From Psoroptes ovis (taxonomy: Eukaryota > Arthropoda > Arachnida > Sarcoptiformes > Psoroptidae), in assembly GCA_002943765.1 (NCBI GenBank), contig PQWQ01000001.1, forward strand, positions 2,763,501-2,827,500: 64,000 nt of DNA, in the 5' to 3' direction. This document shows positions 11,405-25,971 of this stretch, in pieces. The notes under the pieces are model-generated. The model saw only the letters and a program-made list of their open reading frames with translations. It was not told where the DNA came from and made no database searches. Positions within the stretch are counted from its first letter, which is position 1. Every line of letters starts with the position of its first letter. Position numbers and translations under genes: made by a program.

Positions 11405-12420
11405 AATAATCATAATCTCAGGACAATTTCAAAAAATAAATATTATCAAATATTTGAATGTGTGAATGCATTTAAATTTACAATATACAAAATGATCGAG
11501 CTTAAAGAATAAATTCATTTGAATAAGTACACTAAAATATGCACAATGATTGATATGCTTACAGATATGATGACAATTTATGGTAATAATAATGAGCAAA
11601 TGTATGTGGGAATTGCAGACAAAAATGATGAAATTTTTCATTTAGAAAAAAAGATTTTAAAAAGATTTGTGCAAAAAGATAATAAATGATGGAATATTAG
11701 AGAACAGAATTTTTTTAAGCATTGAAATCATTTTTTCTAGACATCTTTACAGAATATTCTGCTGAGAAAAAAATGTTAAATGAATGAATTACAGGAAACT
11801 AAAATTGAAGAAATTTTTTTCGTTGAATGCAATGAAAAAAAAGAGAAAATACAAAATTCAAATTAGTTTCAAAGTGTTTTTTTTTGTCGAAAAATTCACA
11901 TAAACATTCCAAAATGATATTCGCATCATTTCTCATCGCAGACAGTCAGGGATAATAACGATAATTGATATGAGATAAGATAAAATTGAGAATGTTGCCA
12001 ATTCTAAATTGAAAATTAGGCTCTTTTGCACTTTCGAATAAAAAAAAACCTTTTCAAAATAAACCTTTGCATAAATAATGCAAAGTTTATTCATATTTGA
12101 CACATTACCATAACTGATGGATACAGTAATGTTAATTGAAAAAGTTAACGAGAAAAACCTTTTATTTGAAAATAGATGAGAAATTGTTTGAAAACAAAAT
12201 TTTAAATAATAATAATGCCGAATACTTTACAATTATCAAATGAAAATTTGTTAGATGAAATAATAGTTAAGAACAAAAGATTTATTTACTCTTAATGCTT
12301 AAGCTTTTTGCTCATTATTATTATTATTATAATGATCATTACAATATTATTATTTAAACAAACACATTAAAACAAATAAATATTTATAAAATATTAATTG
12401 GACAGCAATGATATCGTATT
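11405..12420. other. Non-coding AT-rich stretch
   Basis: Nothing gene-like is seen. It holds AAT/ATT repeats near 12200-12350 and long A-rich tracts. It separates the BEL element from the probable solo LTR. Confidence 0.6.
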
Positions 12421-12689
12421 TGTGGCGAATATTCTCCTACAGATAAATGCCGACACACATTGAACAAGGTGTTTCAATTAGCTTTTGTAATGGTGAGCAG
12501 TAGCGCCACCACATGGTCGCACCTATTTGTATCTGAGTGGCTGTTCAACGCCGAAAAGTATAAATAGCATGTTCAGCATGCATAAAAAATATGATCTGTT
12601 AAAAATTATTTGTTCTTTTGTTTTTTGTTTTGTTTGTTTGTTTATTTAAAATAAATTATTCTATTATTTTAAAAAACCCTCTCGCCACC
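12421..12689 (+). mobile_element. Probable solo LTR (BEL/Pao-like)
   Basis: The sequence begins TGTGGCGAA, the same nine bases that open the BEL LTR in its sense orientation, and closes with TCGCCACC, nearly the complement of its own start. It contains a TATA box (tataaata, 12559-12566) and then AATAAA (12650-12655), the order expected of U3-R-U5. Its length of about 269 bp is close to the 282-bp BEL LTR. Outside the termini it is not similar to that LTR, so it would belong to a different family. No target duplication is evident and the right boundary is uncertain, because a fold-back sequence abuts or overlaps it. Confidence 0.45.
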
Positions 12690-12785
12690 GCCAACTTGTT
12701 TACACTTTAAATTTTCAAATGAATGTATTATTTGGTATTTGAGATTTAATACCAATTACCGATTTGCTTCAAACAAATGTGGCGG
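12688..12785. repeat. Fold-back inverted repeat
   Basis: The left arm ccgccaacttgttt (12688-12701) is nearly the reverse complement of the right arm aaacaaatgtggcgg (12771-12785). A second, nested stem (ttggtatt/aataccaa) sits in the middle. The layout is that of a small inverted-repeat element or a strong hairpin directly beside the probable solo LTR. Confidence 0.45.
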
Positions 12786-15700
12786 AAAACTGCTTTATAT
12801 TTGATCGTGTTTAAATGTAGAAACTAATCAAATAAATTGATGAAAATCGATTTCAATAAATATAAAAATTTCAAGATTAAATGTTTTAAAATGAAATCAG
12901 GAATCGATCAATAAATAAATTATATATGAATGTGTTACAATGAAATCAGCAGTTTTCATCATTAATGCTTTAGTGATATGTATTATTTCCGGTTCACGAC
13001 ATAAAATCAGTTGGATATCATCAACAAGAATCATTGAATAATATGTAACATCACTTTTTTTCGAACATAATAACATAGTAACAATGTATAAGTGCACTAT
13101 CATTTTGTACTGATAATGTTTGCAACAATCAATCAGCAGGAGATATTTATAATATTTATTTATAAGTTGTTAATGAAACAAATTTTAAAAGTTTTCAATT
13201 TTTTTTCTTATAGTTAATGCCTGAAAGATGATTTGTTGTGATGTTACAAATAATTTTTCAAATTTAAAGAAAAATATTCCACAAATCTCATTATAATCAA
13301 ATAGATTTGAAATCAATTTCATTGACAATATCGATATGATTGTCAATTATCGCTCTCATTATTTTTGATTATAGCAAATTTATTTCGAATTTTTTACACA
13401 TATTCCCTATGAAAAAGTATAAATAATAATAATAATCCATTCATTATGGCATATAATTTCGATAAAGATATCAATGATATTCGGAAATTTTTTCAATACG
13501 AAAAGTAAATGTGGAGAAATACGGAGAACAAATAATGAAAGTGTTTGTCGAAAATTTTTTTTCATAAAAACTGAAAAAGTTACTCGAAAAGATGATACGT
13601 GTGATGGCGAGAAAAAATAAAATGTCAAACAAATGTCAATTGAAAACATTGAAAATAGTGGAAATACAAAAGTGTCAGGATGAATAAATTAATTAGATTA
13701 TTATTATTAAAATATACAAAATGAAAACTATCAAAAAGCAAGAGCATCGTTCATGGCTATGATCATGAAATTGGAAATTAACAAAAGCATCAACAGCCTA
13801 CAACAAGAATCTACAAGAATTGATTATCATTGGTGACATTTCATTGAAAATTCAAAGAATTTATTCTTCATTTTAAGACCCTTCAACATCATCATGATCA
13901 TCAGCATCAACATTACATTTGAAATGTGTATGTGGGTTATACATTTCATTTTTTTATAACCAAAAGATGTAACATTACTCATAGACATATTCAATAATGT
14001 AGTCATCATCATTATTATTATTTCTGTTTCATTGATACTAATGGAAATACGAAAAAATAAATGCGAAAAAGCATCAATATAGTGACATCTTTCATTCGAA
14101 ATGAACACATACAAGCAAACAAACCAAAAAATAAAATTTGAGACCATGCATGGATTGATCGTAGAAAAAAAAGCGCTGACATTATCGAAATTGTATAAAA
14201 AATCTTTCTCCAATACTACACAAATGAATGGATTCCCCTTTTTGATATTTTATTTTTTAAAATGATGTTTTTTCAACAAAAAGAAGGAGAAAATGTTGTT
14301 ATTTCCATTGAAAAACATTATCACACAATTTTTATAATGTCGTTTATCTCATTTTTTTTCTATTTTTTTTTGTTGCTTTTTTCCTATGATATTCACTCGC
14401 AAATACAAGAAAATAAAGAGAATTATTCTCTGTTGTCAAGCAAGAATATACCAAAGCAGAAATCGAGAGAAATATTCTGTGAAAAAGTGGAAATATTGTG
14501 AAATGAAAACCAAAAAAAGTAAACATCGAAACGATAGATATGTGCAAAGATATAAACACATTCGCGCTCCAAGTGAAGAAGAAGAAGCGTTAAGATGAAG
14601 AGAAAAATATTTAGAGAAGAATGCTTTAGTATTTTGATTCGTGTTTCGCGAGTTTTTTTCATTTAGCTCAAAAGTTCTCAGATTTGCATAAAGACTGATG
14701 ATAATAACGATTTCATATTGTGAATAATGAAAAATCATTCAATGATTATGAAAAAAAATCAAAGAACTTGAATAATAATTGAAGCAAAAATTAAGAATAT
14801 ACCAAAAATTTTGTGAAATTCTCAACAATGTTTGCAATTTCAACATTTATTGCATTGCAATTTACAAACATCGTCCTATATTCCATTGAGTAAATGTAAA
14901 ATTCTAATTGAATATTCTCATAAACGAATGAAACTATTTCTCCAGAATCAAAATTGAATGAAATGAAGCCAAATAAATTGGAATAAAAGACGTGAAGATT
15001 TTCAAGGCTGAAAATGACATTTTAAAACATTTTTTCTCAGGAAGAAAACGACGTTTGTGACAATGAATGAAACAAATAATCCAGCGAAATCAATGTCACT
15101 GTGAAATTTAGACCAGAAAAAAGAAAAAAAAATAATAGTCCAAGATAACGGCCATAATTGGCTTTGGTTTTCTTTAATTTTCATTTTGTTGTTGTTGTTG
15201 TTCAGTAATGATAACGATAATGAAAATGATCTGACATTTGAAATTTTGAAAATTTTCACTCATTTTTTTGGCTGCCCAAATTTTTGAATGAAATTCTTCA
15301 GCATTTTTCTCGGTTGGACAGAAACAATTTCGATTCTGTTTTTCAATGAAATATCATGTGAATTTCAATGATAATCAATACGAATTTTTTTTTCGACGAA
15401 GAAAAAATGCCAAATCAGCATATGAATTACGAAATTCGTTGGAAAAGAGGGGAAAAAGTTTTTTGGAAAAACAAAATGTCATACAATTCATGTTTAAATT
15501 TTTAAGTTTAATGCGACAGCAGCATTCAAATTGAATTTTTCAAATTCAAATTGAATTCAAACAAAAATTGGAAAATAATTTGAAAATAATATGACTTTGA
15601 TAATTTATTCCTTTGAATTTGAAGAATTTTTATTCGAGATTATTCTCGTTAAATTTATATGATACATTAGCTTGAAAATAAGAATATATAAGAATTCAAA

Positions 15701-18700
15701 ATGATTTGAAATAATAAAATCAAAAATGTTTGGATTCAATATGAATGAATGGTACCTTGGATGGCAATATTGTCTTTGGCCATAATTGATAGATAATTTT
15801 TATTATAATATGGTTTTTATTATTATTGTCAACATAATGGTTTCTCAAAGATAAATTAATGGTCACGCACAATACAAAAAATGATTGGACAACAACAATT
15901 CATCGAAACATGTTCGTTTCACTAGTCAAATGTCTTGTACATAACAAAATGATAATAGCAATAATAATAAATGAATTAAAGAAATTAAAGATAGATAAAA
16001 CCACAACACTGCCACATTGACCTTATAGTTATAAAATAGAATAGGAAAAATTAGAGCTAATATTATCGGTACAAAATGAATGAATTTTACAACGAAATAA
16101 CAAATTCTTTTGGTGTGGCTCGTCATATACATTCCGGTATGTTGGAAAATGGACATTACAAACGATTCATATAATCTGATTATTAATCGACAGAAATATC
16201 GAAGAATTGGACAATACACCAAGAATTGAAAGGTGGAAAATAAGATAACTAAACAAAGTTGAATCGAATTTATAAATTCTATTGTTTATGTCAAAAAAAA
16301 AGATATGAATGAACAAAATAAGATATTTTTATATTGAAAATATTGATCAAATGAAATAATAATAAAAATTGTATTACATTAATTGAACCCGATTATTGAA
16401 AGAGAAAGAAAGGAAAAAATGAAATTAATATTAACAAATGGTTTGCAAATTTTGGTGCATACACACAACATATAAAAATTTAACAAATTTAAGATATCAT
16501 CCTTATCATTACATTGTAATATTGATAATAATAATTCTAATAATTCACTATTATATGGACATGAAAATGAAAATGTTATTACAAATGATAATAATAATGA
16601 TGATGATGATAATAATAAAAATAATAATGATAATAATAACAATATGAATTCACAAGATAAGATAATTTCGAATTCAAATTCTGTTTATATCAGCAAAATT
16701 AATAGAATATATATGTGCTCAAATATGATACAAAAATATGAATATAAATAAATAAATAAAAATGAATTCATATTTTGTCATTTTTTTTCGTTTAAAATGA
16801 TGTTTACAATATTTTACTTCAACTTTTATCTTATTATTATCATCATTATTTCAATTCACATCAAACATTGTAAACTTTTCCTGAAATTATAACAGTAATA
16901 ATAATAATGATATTGATTTAACTAGAAAAGTGAAAAATGTTTGAAATTTTTCTTCCACTATTAGGATTTCTTTTAAGAATTTGGTTCTTTTAGTTATTTT
17001 CTAGCATCATCATCATCATCAATATTATTATCCTTTACAACAACAATAATAACAAGTATAGCATCTCTTTGGGGAATGGTCAAAAAAAGTCAGTCAAAAT
17101 AATGATAGGTAAATACGACGACGATTCAAAAATGAAAAAATCCATTTTTTTCCCCAAGAAACAAATAAAAAGTTGTAATATTATTATTACGATTGCTAAG
17201 GTCAAATTGTTTGTTTATTTGTTCGTCTGTCTGGCTATGTTGTGTGTGTATATCACAGTAAAATAGAGGAAAAAATGAAATATAACTGTTATAATGAATT
17301 CATTTTCAGTCATGAGTGTGAATGAAGCGTGTAAAATAAGTGATAAACAACAATAATAATAATAAATGGAAAATGTTCCCATAAGAATTCATCATCATCA
17401 TCATCAACATCAATATCGAAATCAATGATATTTTATATCATTTACAGTTTATGCATCCATACGTATAGTTATGAAATTATTATTTTTGATAAATTTCACA
17501 TTTCCAAATGAGAAACAAATCCAAAGCGAATCATTTCAATCAAAAAATTTAATACTTGGTAAATAATATTTGGATCATTTTGAAATTTTAAAAAAACTGT
17601 AAGACTGAATTATGAGAGATAAAGCTTTGCGGAGAAGCATCAAACATATTTCTAAAAAAAATTGAATTCAAAAAGAGATATTTTAAATTGATTATCATTT
17701 CGTTCAAAATCTTTTATTTTCTTTTTTTTTGCAGGCTTATACATTTATCTCTTGTAAGGTACACTCATGTTTTTTCTAAAATTTAAATGATCAATGATTC
17801 ATTGTTGTTGGTTCATATATAACTGCAGCAGAATCATTGAAAAAATAAACATTGTTTCACATTGATAATATTACTATTTTTAAGATAATGGATATTTTTA
17901 TTTTCGATTTTTCTATTTTACTTTCAATTCAAAATAATAAATAACGACAATTTTTTTTGCTTTTATTTGAAAATTTATAATGTATTTCACTGTTACATTG
18001 TATTGTATTTCCTTTTTTTTTTGTTTTTTGTTTTGGTTATATCACATTCAATATAATTAATGATTGGTCATTTAGGATATGATTATTATTATTACAAAAG
18101 AAAACAAAATACAAAGTATTTGTGGTTTATTTTTTCCATATTCTGCTAAGGGTAAAAAATAAAAGATTTTTTTTTATCCTTTATATCACATGGTCACAAT
18201 GGGTGACACACTGAACATCTTACCAACGAGGAAAAATGTACATTTGTCCATGTTTTCGTTTTTTCGGCTCATTCATTAATCTAAGATTATCTTATTGTTT
18301 TTTTAGGTATGTCAATCTGTGTGTGTTGGTTCAAAGTTATCATGGTTAATGATAATGATGATGATGATCAATATATTTTTTTTATGTAATACATTGCATT
18401 ACAATACAAACCAAAGTAAAAAATGCTCCATTTATTTATTGAACGGCATTCAATGAATAACAGAAATAAATAAATGCATTTGTGTATTAAACATTAACAT
18501 TTTTTTTTTTTTGAATTGTAACCAAAAGCATCATCATAATCATTAATAAATAAATGAAATTCAAATAATGCTAAAAGCAGCGAAGCACTGAGAGAATATT
18601 GTGTTGATTTTGCTGAAATATGGACGAAAAAAAAAACAATGCAGTTTTCCAAGTCTGCCCGAATTTTCCAGTGTATTTACGTCCCCTTTTGTCGGTGCAA

Positions 18701-21330
18701 AAATACAATGAATAAATGTCATTTCATACACAAATATTTCTGGCATTTGTTTGATATTTATGAAATGAACATATGAACAATGATCATTATGATTTATCAT
18801 TGATCAAATTTTTGCATTGTATGTATGTCAAATTTTTATCATATACAAATATTAATATTTTTGTATTAGCATTATTTTTTCAATCAATAATCGATCCTTC
18901 ATAATCGATATATGAATGTTCATGTTTGCCAATTTTTTTGTTTTCAATTTTGTACTTTTGTAATTTTGTTAATGATTATCATTATCATTAGTATTATTAC
19001 TATTATGACTATTTTAGCATCTTTTAAAATAATAAATTGAACCATTTGTATTTTTCTCTTTTGGCTAATATCATAATTTGTTATTGTTATTTTATTATTG
19101 TTCACATTGTTACTTATCCCATTATATGATAGTTTTGCTTGTCATAATTTTTTTTTCTTTTCGAAAGTAAAATTCATACATTTTTACAAATGATACTGAT
19201 GGTCAATGTGTGAAAACATATGAAATTCCAACATAACAATGACAATAACAACCTAAAGAACAACAGCAAACATCTTTGTGACATTTTTTTATCTCTGAAA
19301 AAAAGATATTTTCTGAATGGCTTTTGATAAAAAAAAATTTCAGTGTGAATCATGTACATTTTACAACATGGAGAAACTTTTAAAGAAAATAAAGAAATTT
19401 TCAAGTTTGATAATTTTTCAAGTATTTTTTTTCTATTCTCCTTGGGGAAACATCGATTCCGTACATCTCATTGAAACCAATCGTTGTACGACGTACAAAC
19501 GGATACAGACGAATGACATGGACAATAATAGCAAATCGATCATCATCATCATTGTACACACATAAATAGAAGTAAAATTACATCAAAACAATTATATTTA
19601 ATAGTTATCAAATAATAATTTATGATAAATGTCCATTTTTTGACAATTTTCAAAGAATTTGTTTTTTAAGGATGAAAAAAAAATTATCATTCATTCAATA
19701 TCTTTTACATGCGTAATGATAATATACGAATAGCAATAAATAAATGTAATTAATACATGTTAATATACACAGAGAATAAATAATAAATACAAGAATTGGG
19801 ATTGTAATATTTTAAATTCAGAATTGACATATATTCTTTGTATTGGACCCACAATATTTGTCCTAAAGGGCGTTGGCGTTATCATTTGTTTCAAAAAATT
19901 TAATGGTAATTAGTAATATATGATGGTACATTGATAGATAAATAATAATAATAATTACAATTACAATTTCGATTTTCATTATTTTTATTATTATTATTAT
20001 CATTAAAAATTGGTTACTGTAGCGATTTTCTTTTGGTTTTTGGCAAAGTTTGAGGTTTGATTATTATCATTTTCATCAGGCTTTTGTGTAAGTATAAACT
20101 CACCATGAACATAAACTAGCACACACACACACACACACGCAAGGAAAATTCGGTAATTCATTATTGTTTCAAGAGAGAAACTAAATGAAATGAAAATGAA
20201 AATAAATCAAACAAATATGAAATTGTATTTGCAATTTCATTTCATTTTCATTCATTTGTAAGTTTAATTTGTTTGAATTTCATTTTTTTTTTCATTTCCA
20301 CGATCATTCGGTGGTCACAATAGACGATTAGCTCGATCATATACGGTAAACATTTACCATAGCACCATTTCAAAAAATTGTTAATTTTACGATTCGCGAT
20401 TTCATAATAAAACAATGATTTATGATTTTTTTTATGAGAAGAAAAAGTGAATTACTACATTTGAGAATTTATCAAACTCATTTTTTCTAAAATGCTTGGA
20501 TTTCAAATGGTTTGAATCATCTGAATGATATGTAATGTAATAAAATGTAATAGAAATCAATACAATAATCATAGACACACACACACACACATGGAGTGTA
20601 CATCACAATACAATTTTTAAATTCTTTTTAAAAAAATATTTATCAAGTATAATTTAAAAATATTTCATATATTGTAATGTTGTAAGAATTGCTTAAGAAA
20701 AAAAATCATTATCATTGTTGTATTATCTGCTTATATAACAGAACTATTTGACTGTTTGCACATTTTTGACATGAAAGTTTTTTCACAAATTCTTGCGAGA
20801 TGTTTCACATATGTAAGAAGAACAAGCATCATGAGAATCATGAACCGGCCCGAAGTGTTTTCGCCATGATTGGGCATATGATAACACAAAAAGAATATGG
20901 TAGTACATGACAGTGATAATGATAAAACTAAGGTTGTTGTATTCGACAACAATACCATGCCAATGTTTGAAAAATATCCGAAAAAAATATGAAAAATTTG
21001 ATGATCAAAGATTTGAAATTTTGGAGAAAATAAAAGAATCAATAGAATTGAATAGGAATTTTTCAACAAAATTCTTTGATATTTGTATCGAACACAAGAT
21101 GTTACACACAATACGATTGTTTGCGATACTGCGAAGATATTGAAAATGTTGTTATGTTTTCATTTCGAATGAATTTCAAAAAACAACAATAAACATGACA
21201 ACCGATAAACTCAAGCGATTGTTTTGTTGTTGTTTGATGAAAAAATGATGAAAATTTTCATTTTTTCAAACGCTCACCACCACCACTGCTGGTATCATAA
21301 TCATGACTTGATCCATCTTTGGTATTTCAG
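12786..21330. other. Gene-poor AT-rich stretch
   Basis: No supported gene. Contents are simple repeats: ATC/ATT tracts near 16570-16640, 17000 and 17395, (AC)9 at 20121-20138, (AC)8 at 20575-20590, and inverted low-complexity GAAAT/ATTTC tracts around 20190-20260. Minus-strand ORFs of 128 codons (13827-14213) and 126 codons (20731-21111) are open but are rich in Met/Ile/Phe/Leu and look like chance frames. Confidence 0.5.
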
Positions 21331-21522
21331 TATGAACTTCAACGATATGTCATAAACACAGTGTTTTGGCTGATACTGTTTGAAAGATTGAATCAAAGAA
21401 AAGAATCGATCATGTACCAGATATTTGAGAGATATAATACTCCATATTTATTATTAACCGAAGAAAAAAATGAAAATTTCCAAAGAATTCGGTTTCGTTT
21501 GGACCAAAAAAAAAAAAAATAA
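21331..21522 (+). other. Weak candidate terminal exon
   Basis: A good acceptor-like sequence (ggtatttcag, 21321-21330) is followed by an open frame of about 63 codons with balanced charged residues, ending at 21520-21522; AATAAA follows within about 20 bases. The frame has no upstream ATG of its own, so it would have to be a 3' exon. An upstream plus-strand ORF (20907-21143) could supply coding sequence, but I see no good donor. I do not recognise the peptide, and at this base composition it could be chance. Confidence 0.18.
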
Positions 21523-24500
21523 AAGTTTTGTCCAATAAATCGTCGTAAAATATTGGAAAAAATTCTGGAATACACGCAAACAAATAAACACTAACCAAAA
21601 AGCCCAATAATAAATCAAATATTTGGGTATTTGATTTGATATTCGATAGTTTTTCGTTTGAAAATTGGATCGAAAATCGAAAGGAAAAAATTTCAAAATA
21701 AAAAATTCAAATATATCATTTTTTCAAACGAAATTTTCGTGGGATTGAATTCAAAATCATAAAAATATCCGAACAATCGAACAATATGAACAATGGTCAG
21801 TAATTTTGATCAAAGAAATTTGAACAAAATCATGACTTATAAATCATAAGTGATGATATTTACTGTTCTTTGCATCGATTCTTCATTTATCGACTGAAAG
21901 TATCCTTTAAAGCGGTGGAAAAAACTTTAAATTCTCCTCATATCATTTCTCAATGAATTCATGAAAATGGTAGGAAAAAACACCAAAAAGTTGGTTGGTA
22001 TCATCATCATGGTCATTACAATTATCATTATTCGTTTGATCGTCTTGAATTTTTTCATTTTCAATTTTCATTTTCATTTTCATTTTGTTTACTTTCAATC
22101 GACACAATAGACACAGCACCAAAAAAAAAGTAATTGTTGATGATATTAGACTAATTTACAAAATGATTCTCATCATTATTATTAGTATTATTGCACTATG
22201 CCTTCCTATTAAATTTGTATGAAGGTTTGGTGTTGATGATGATGATGGTGTGAAACAATCTATTTCAATCTATTTTATTCAAAAGTAAAAAGTGAAAATT
22301 GTTCATTTTCCCATGGAGCATGAAAATTGCAATATTAGTTGAAACACAATTTGGCCAATTGAAATTGCATGAATGAAAAGGGGAAAAAATTGTGGAGGGA
22401 GAAATTTTCACATCTTTGGATACCAAAAAATAAAAAAATTGTTCAGACAAATGAAATACTACACAGACAAATCGATAAATTTCCATCAGTGGAATGCACC
22501 AAAAAAAAAGTGTTAGACAACTAATTTTCAATGAATTTTTTCTTTCATTTTCGTTTCTTTTCAAACATTGTAAATCACTGATGAATCATTATTATTATTG
22601 CCATTATTATTCGCATCCATTGTATTTTCGCATCATTCACCATCATCATCCTTGCTTGCCATCTATCTGTTTTACAGCCATCCATTTTATTTTACAAAAG
22701 AATAAAATGGAAATATAGAAAAAAAATTGATTGTCATTTAACAAATAATGGCAAACGATTTATATTTTTTTTATTCTATACTGATTGATGATTAGTTTTT
22801 TTTTTTGAAAATGTTTTTACATTGATGCATCCACATGTATGCACATTGAACTAAAGAATTTCAAATGGGATTTTCAAAATTTTCATTTTGAGAGAATTTT
22901 TCTTTTTTTTGACAAAAATGATTGACATAATAATAATTATGATTATAATTGTCAGTGATTTAACATGTTTTTATGAAAAAAATTAAAAATGATAGGAACA
23001 AGTTGAATGAAAAATACTTGTAATTTGCTGTTTGAGTCGAATACTCAAGTAAATGGAAATGAGCCAATCGACAATGTATTTATCAATGTTTAACCAACCA
23101 ACAAAACATTTTGAATTCATTTCATTTCAATTCAACACAAACGAATGTTTCACGAATCATTTCGGCAACTATGATTGATGTTTTACTTAAATACATTGAT
23201 GAATTCATTTATTCTTCGAATAAATTGAAGATATTTTTAATAATTGTAGTTGTAATAATGAAAATATTTGCGCCAAAATGAATGTATATCTCTATGTAAT
23301 ATTTATTCACAAATGGTTGACAACTTGGGAAGCTTTTTTTCTTCGTTGTTCTTCATGCTTAGATCTTGAAATTAAATGAATTTAGTTTCGAGTTTCATTG
23401 AAAATAAATACTCGTTCTTCATCTTGATAAAAGAAGAATATTTTATATTACATTATTATCAGTATCATTATTGAAAACATAATATAAAAATGTACTTGTT
23501 ATACTTGTTATTTGTACTTTTGAATGAGGATGTTGCATGAAAATATGAAGATATTCACAAGGCTTATTTGTTTATTTAGTTATCATTAAACATTTGCACA
23601 CATACACAGGCACACAAGTAAGCGCCGAAAAGACGGTTTAGTGAAAAAAAAATTATATTACAAATATTATTGACAAATTTACAAATATATTCATTAATAA
23701 ATAAAAATACAATCATACCATTGATATGATAGTCAGTAATGCTGATATTTATTCAATATTTGAATTTAAATGAAATAAAAATTTAAATAAGAGAAGAAAA
23801 TTCATCATCTCATTTATATTCTAATATTTTCAATCAATTTTTCGCTCAAATTCACAGAATTTATCATAAATAGAATAAAAGGAAAAACAATTCAAATAAA
23901 ATTCAAATGAATAAAATAAAACAGAAAATAAATATCAATATTTATATCAATGTTATGCAACATTATTATCATCTTATCATCATGCAACATTATTTATTTA
24001 TCTTTTCAAAAATTTCAAGAATTATTCGAGAAGAATTTCAAAAAAAAAACAATACTTGATAACTTATTTCCATTGTTATTACTACTTGTTCTAATGCATT
24101 TTATTCTTATTTGATGTTGATATAAATTGAAAGTTTGGAAAATAAGAAATCAAACAACAACAACATCGACATCAACAAATACCAATTCAAATATTGTTAA
24201 TGTTGTTGTTGTTGTCGCTGCCGTTGATGATGATGTTTTATTATTATCATTCTTATACAATGAAGAATTTTTTAATATCAAAAAGAATTGTGTAGTAAGC
24301 AAATTACAGAATATATATTCAAATATTCAAAAACATCAAACAACCAAACAAACGAAATAATAAAAAAATTCTAATAACAGTAAAATGCAAATAAACAATG
24401 ATAAAATGGAATTTAATATATGTTTGAATATAAACATGGATAAACAACAACAACAAAATAGAAAATAATAATAATAAAAATTGTCTGATATAAATATATA

Positions 24501-25923
24501 AGTATTTAGGTTTAGATTATCATGAACATTATGATCATCGTTTGTCGTATTATTACCATTATTATTATTATAATCATCTTCAATGATCCAAAACATTGTA
24601 TGCATACACGTATATTATGCTTATGCATAAAAAAAATTGAAACAACAACAACAAGATTTAGCATAAAATAATCGTTCATTGTAAAATGGTAATGTTATGC
24701 TGATAATAATAATAATACATAATAACGACAACAAAAAAAAACATAGTAACGAAATATAGAAATAGAAATCTGTAATGAAAACGACTGGTTTTTCATTAAA
24801 GGTTCCGAATCAATCCAAAACATCAATTTTAAATCAATTAATCAATTCAAAACCATCAATAACTATCAATTTTATTATTGCTAAATTTATAAAAAGGATT
24901 ACAAATTATTCAAGCATTATTACAAAAAATGGAAAAGCTTACAATCATTTGTTGTTCTACATTAATTAAAACTAAATCAAACTATTACAATCAATTTTTA
25001 ACTTAATTCTTTAATTTTTTTGTGGACGGTTGTTAATCGAACTTTTTGACATGTGCTTTTTACAACCGTTTTTTCTAGAACTTTTTCTATGGAATTTTAA
25101 TCGTGAAATTCATAAAGAACGTAACCAATTTTTTAACTTAAATTTTCACAACAGAAATCTCAATGTGAAATTATCATTTTTGTAAATTATTATTTTGTCT
25201 GCAAAAAAAAATCAAAAAATAATGGCTGGTATTTTAGCCAAAAATTTTGGCTAATATTCATGATGATTATGATGAAAATGTTATGACATTAAGTCACAAA
25301 TAATTTTCTTTTTCTTTGAAATCTTTTCAAACAAAATTTTGTTCGAAAGGATATCTATTTGAATAATTTCAAGGTTTTCAATCTATCATTGGTTCAAATC
25401 ATAAGCAAATCAAATTGATTCAAAATTCTTTTATGATTATTGCAATCGCAATTATACTGCGTGTAAATGACCAATTTTCATATGACAATAAACCATCATT
25501 TTCATAATTATTAAAATGTAGAGCAAAATAAAGTAATTCTTGTATTATACTGCTAAAAGTATAATCTCAGCTGAGTAAATACGGAATAAATGGCAAACAA
25601 ATTATTAAAACTGTACATTTCAACACACTTAAATGTTAATTAATTCAAAATTAAGGCAAACCAAGGAAAATGTATGATTTATTAGTGGAAAAACGCCCAC
25701 ATTATCATCAAGAACATAAACAACAATCAAAACATCATATTGTTCAGTTTGATTTTTGAAAAAATATGAATATGGATACGAATTCAATTTGATTTCAAAA
25801 ACAAACAAAAAATAATGACAACAGAATTAATTTACATATTTCAAGAGAGAGCCATGGAAATCTGAAATCAAAAATAAAAAATATGAAAACCTAAAGATGA
25901 CATAAACATTCACTGAAATACAC
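21523..25923. other. Gene-poor AT-rich stretch
   Basis: No gene is seen. It holds a 9-bp stem (AAATCAAAT/ATTTGATTT) near 21615-21640, tandem CATTTT near 22050-22085, a GAT repeat near 22234-22250, CAA/GTT tracts near 24150-24230 and AAT repeats near 24460-24720. The bases tgtccaataaatcg near 21529 resemble one end of the 70-bp palindromic family, but no partner end was found. Confidence 0.5.
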
Positions 25924-25971
25924 TTGGTGTGCAATATTTATTGTCATCGAATAATAAATATTGCACACCAA
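25924..25971. repeat. Perfect 19-bp hairpin
   Basis: 25924-25942 (ttggtgtgcaatatttatt) and 25953-25971 are exact reverse complements separated by a 10-base loop. A 19-of-19 stem of mixed sequence is unlikely by chance and is not a simple repeat. It could be a miniature inverted-repeat element, a small hairpin RNA gene, or a replication-derived palindrome. The stem is shorter than a usual animal pre-miRNA and stops abruptly at both ends. Confidence 0.8.

Noticed and set aside
5806..11410. Six-base target duplication as strong proof of BEL insertion
   Set aside because: It is kept only as supporting evidence, because aataat lies in an AAT microsatellite and could match by chance. The LTRs themselves carry the argument.
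13827..14213. 128-codon minus-strand ORF
   Set aside because: It is rich in Met/Ile/Phe/Ser from ATC/ATG-type repeats, has no supporting signals, and one or two frames of this size are expected by chance in 64 kb of such DNA.
20731..21111. 126-codon minus-strand ORF with hydrophobic segments
   Set aside because: The hydrophobicity follows from T-rich codons. The opposite strand has an equally open frame (20907-21143), and nothing supports a start or expression.
21529..21600. Possible fourth copy of the 70-bp palindromic family
   Set aside because: Only the first 12-14 bases match one terminus. The core and the opposite end are absent.
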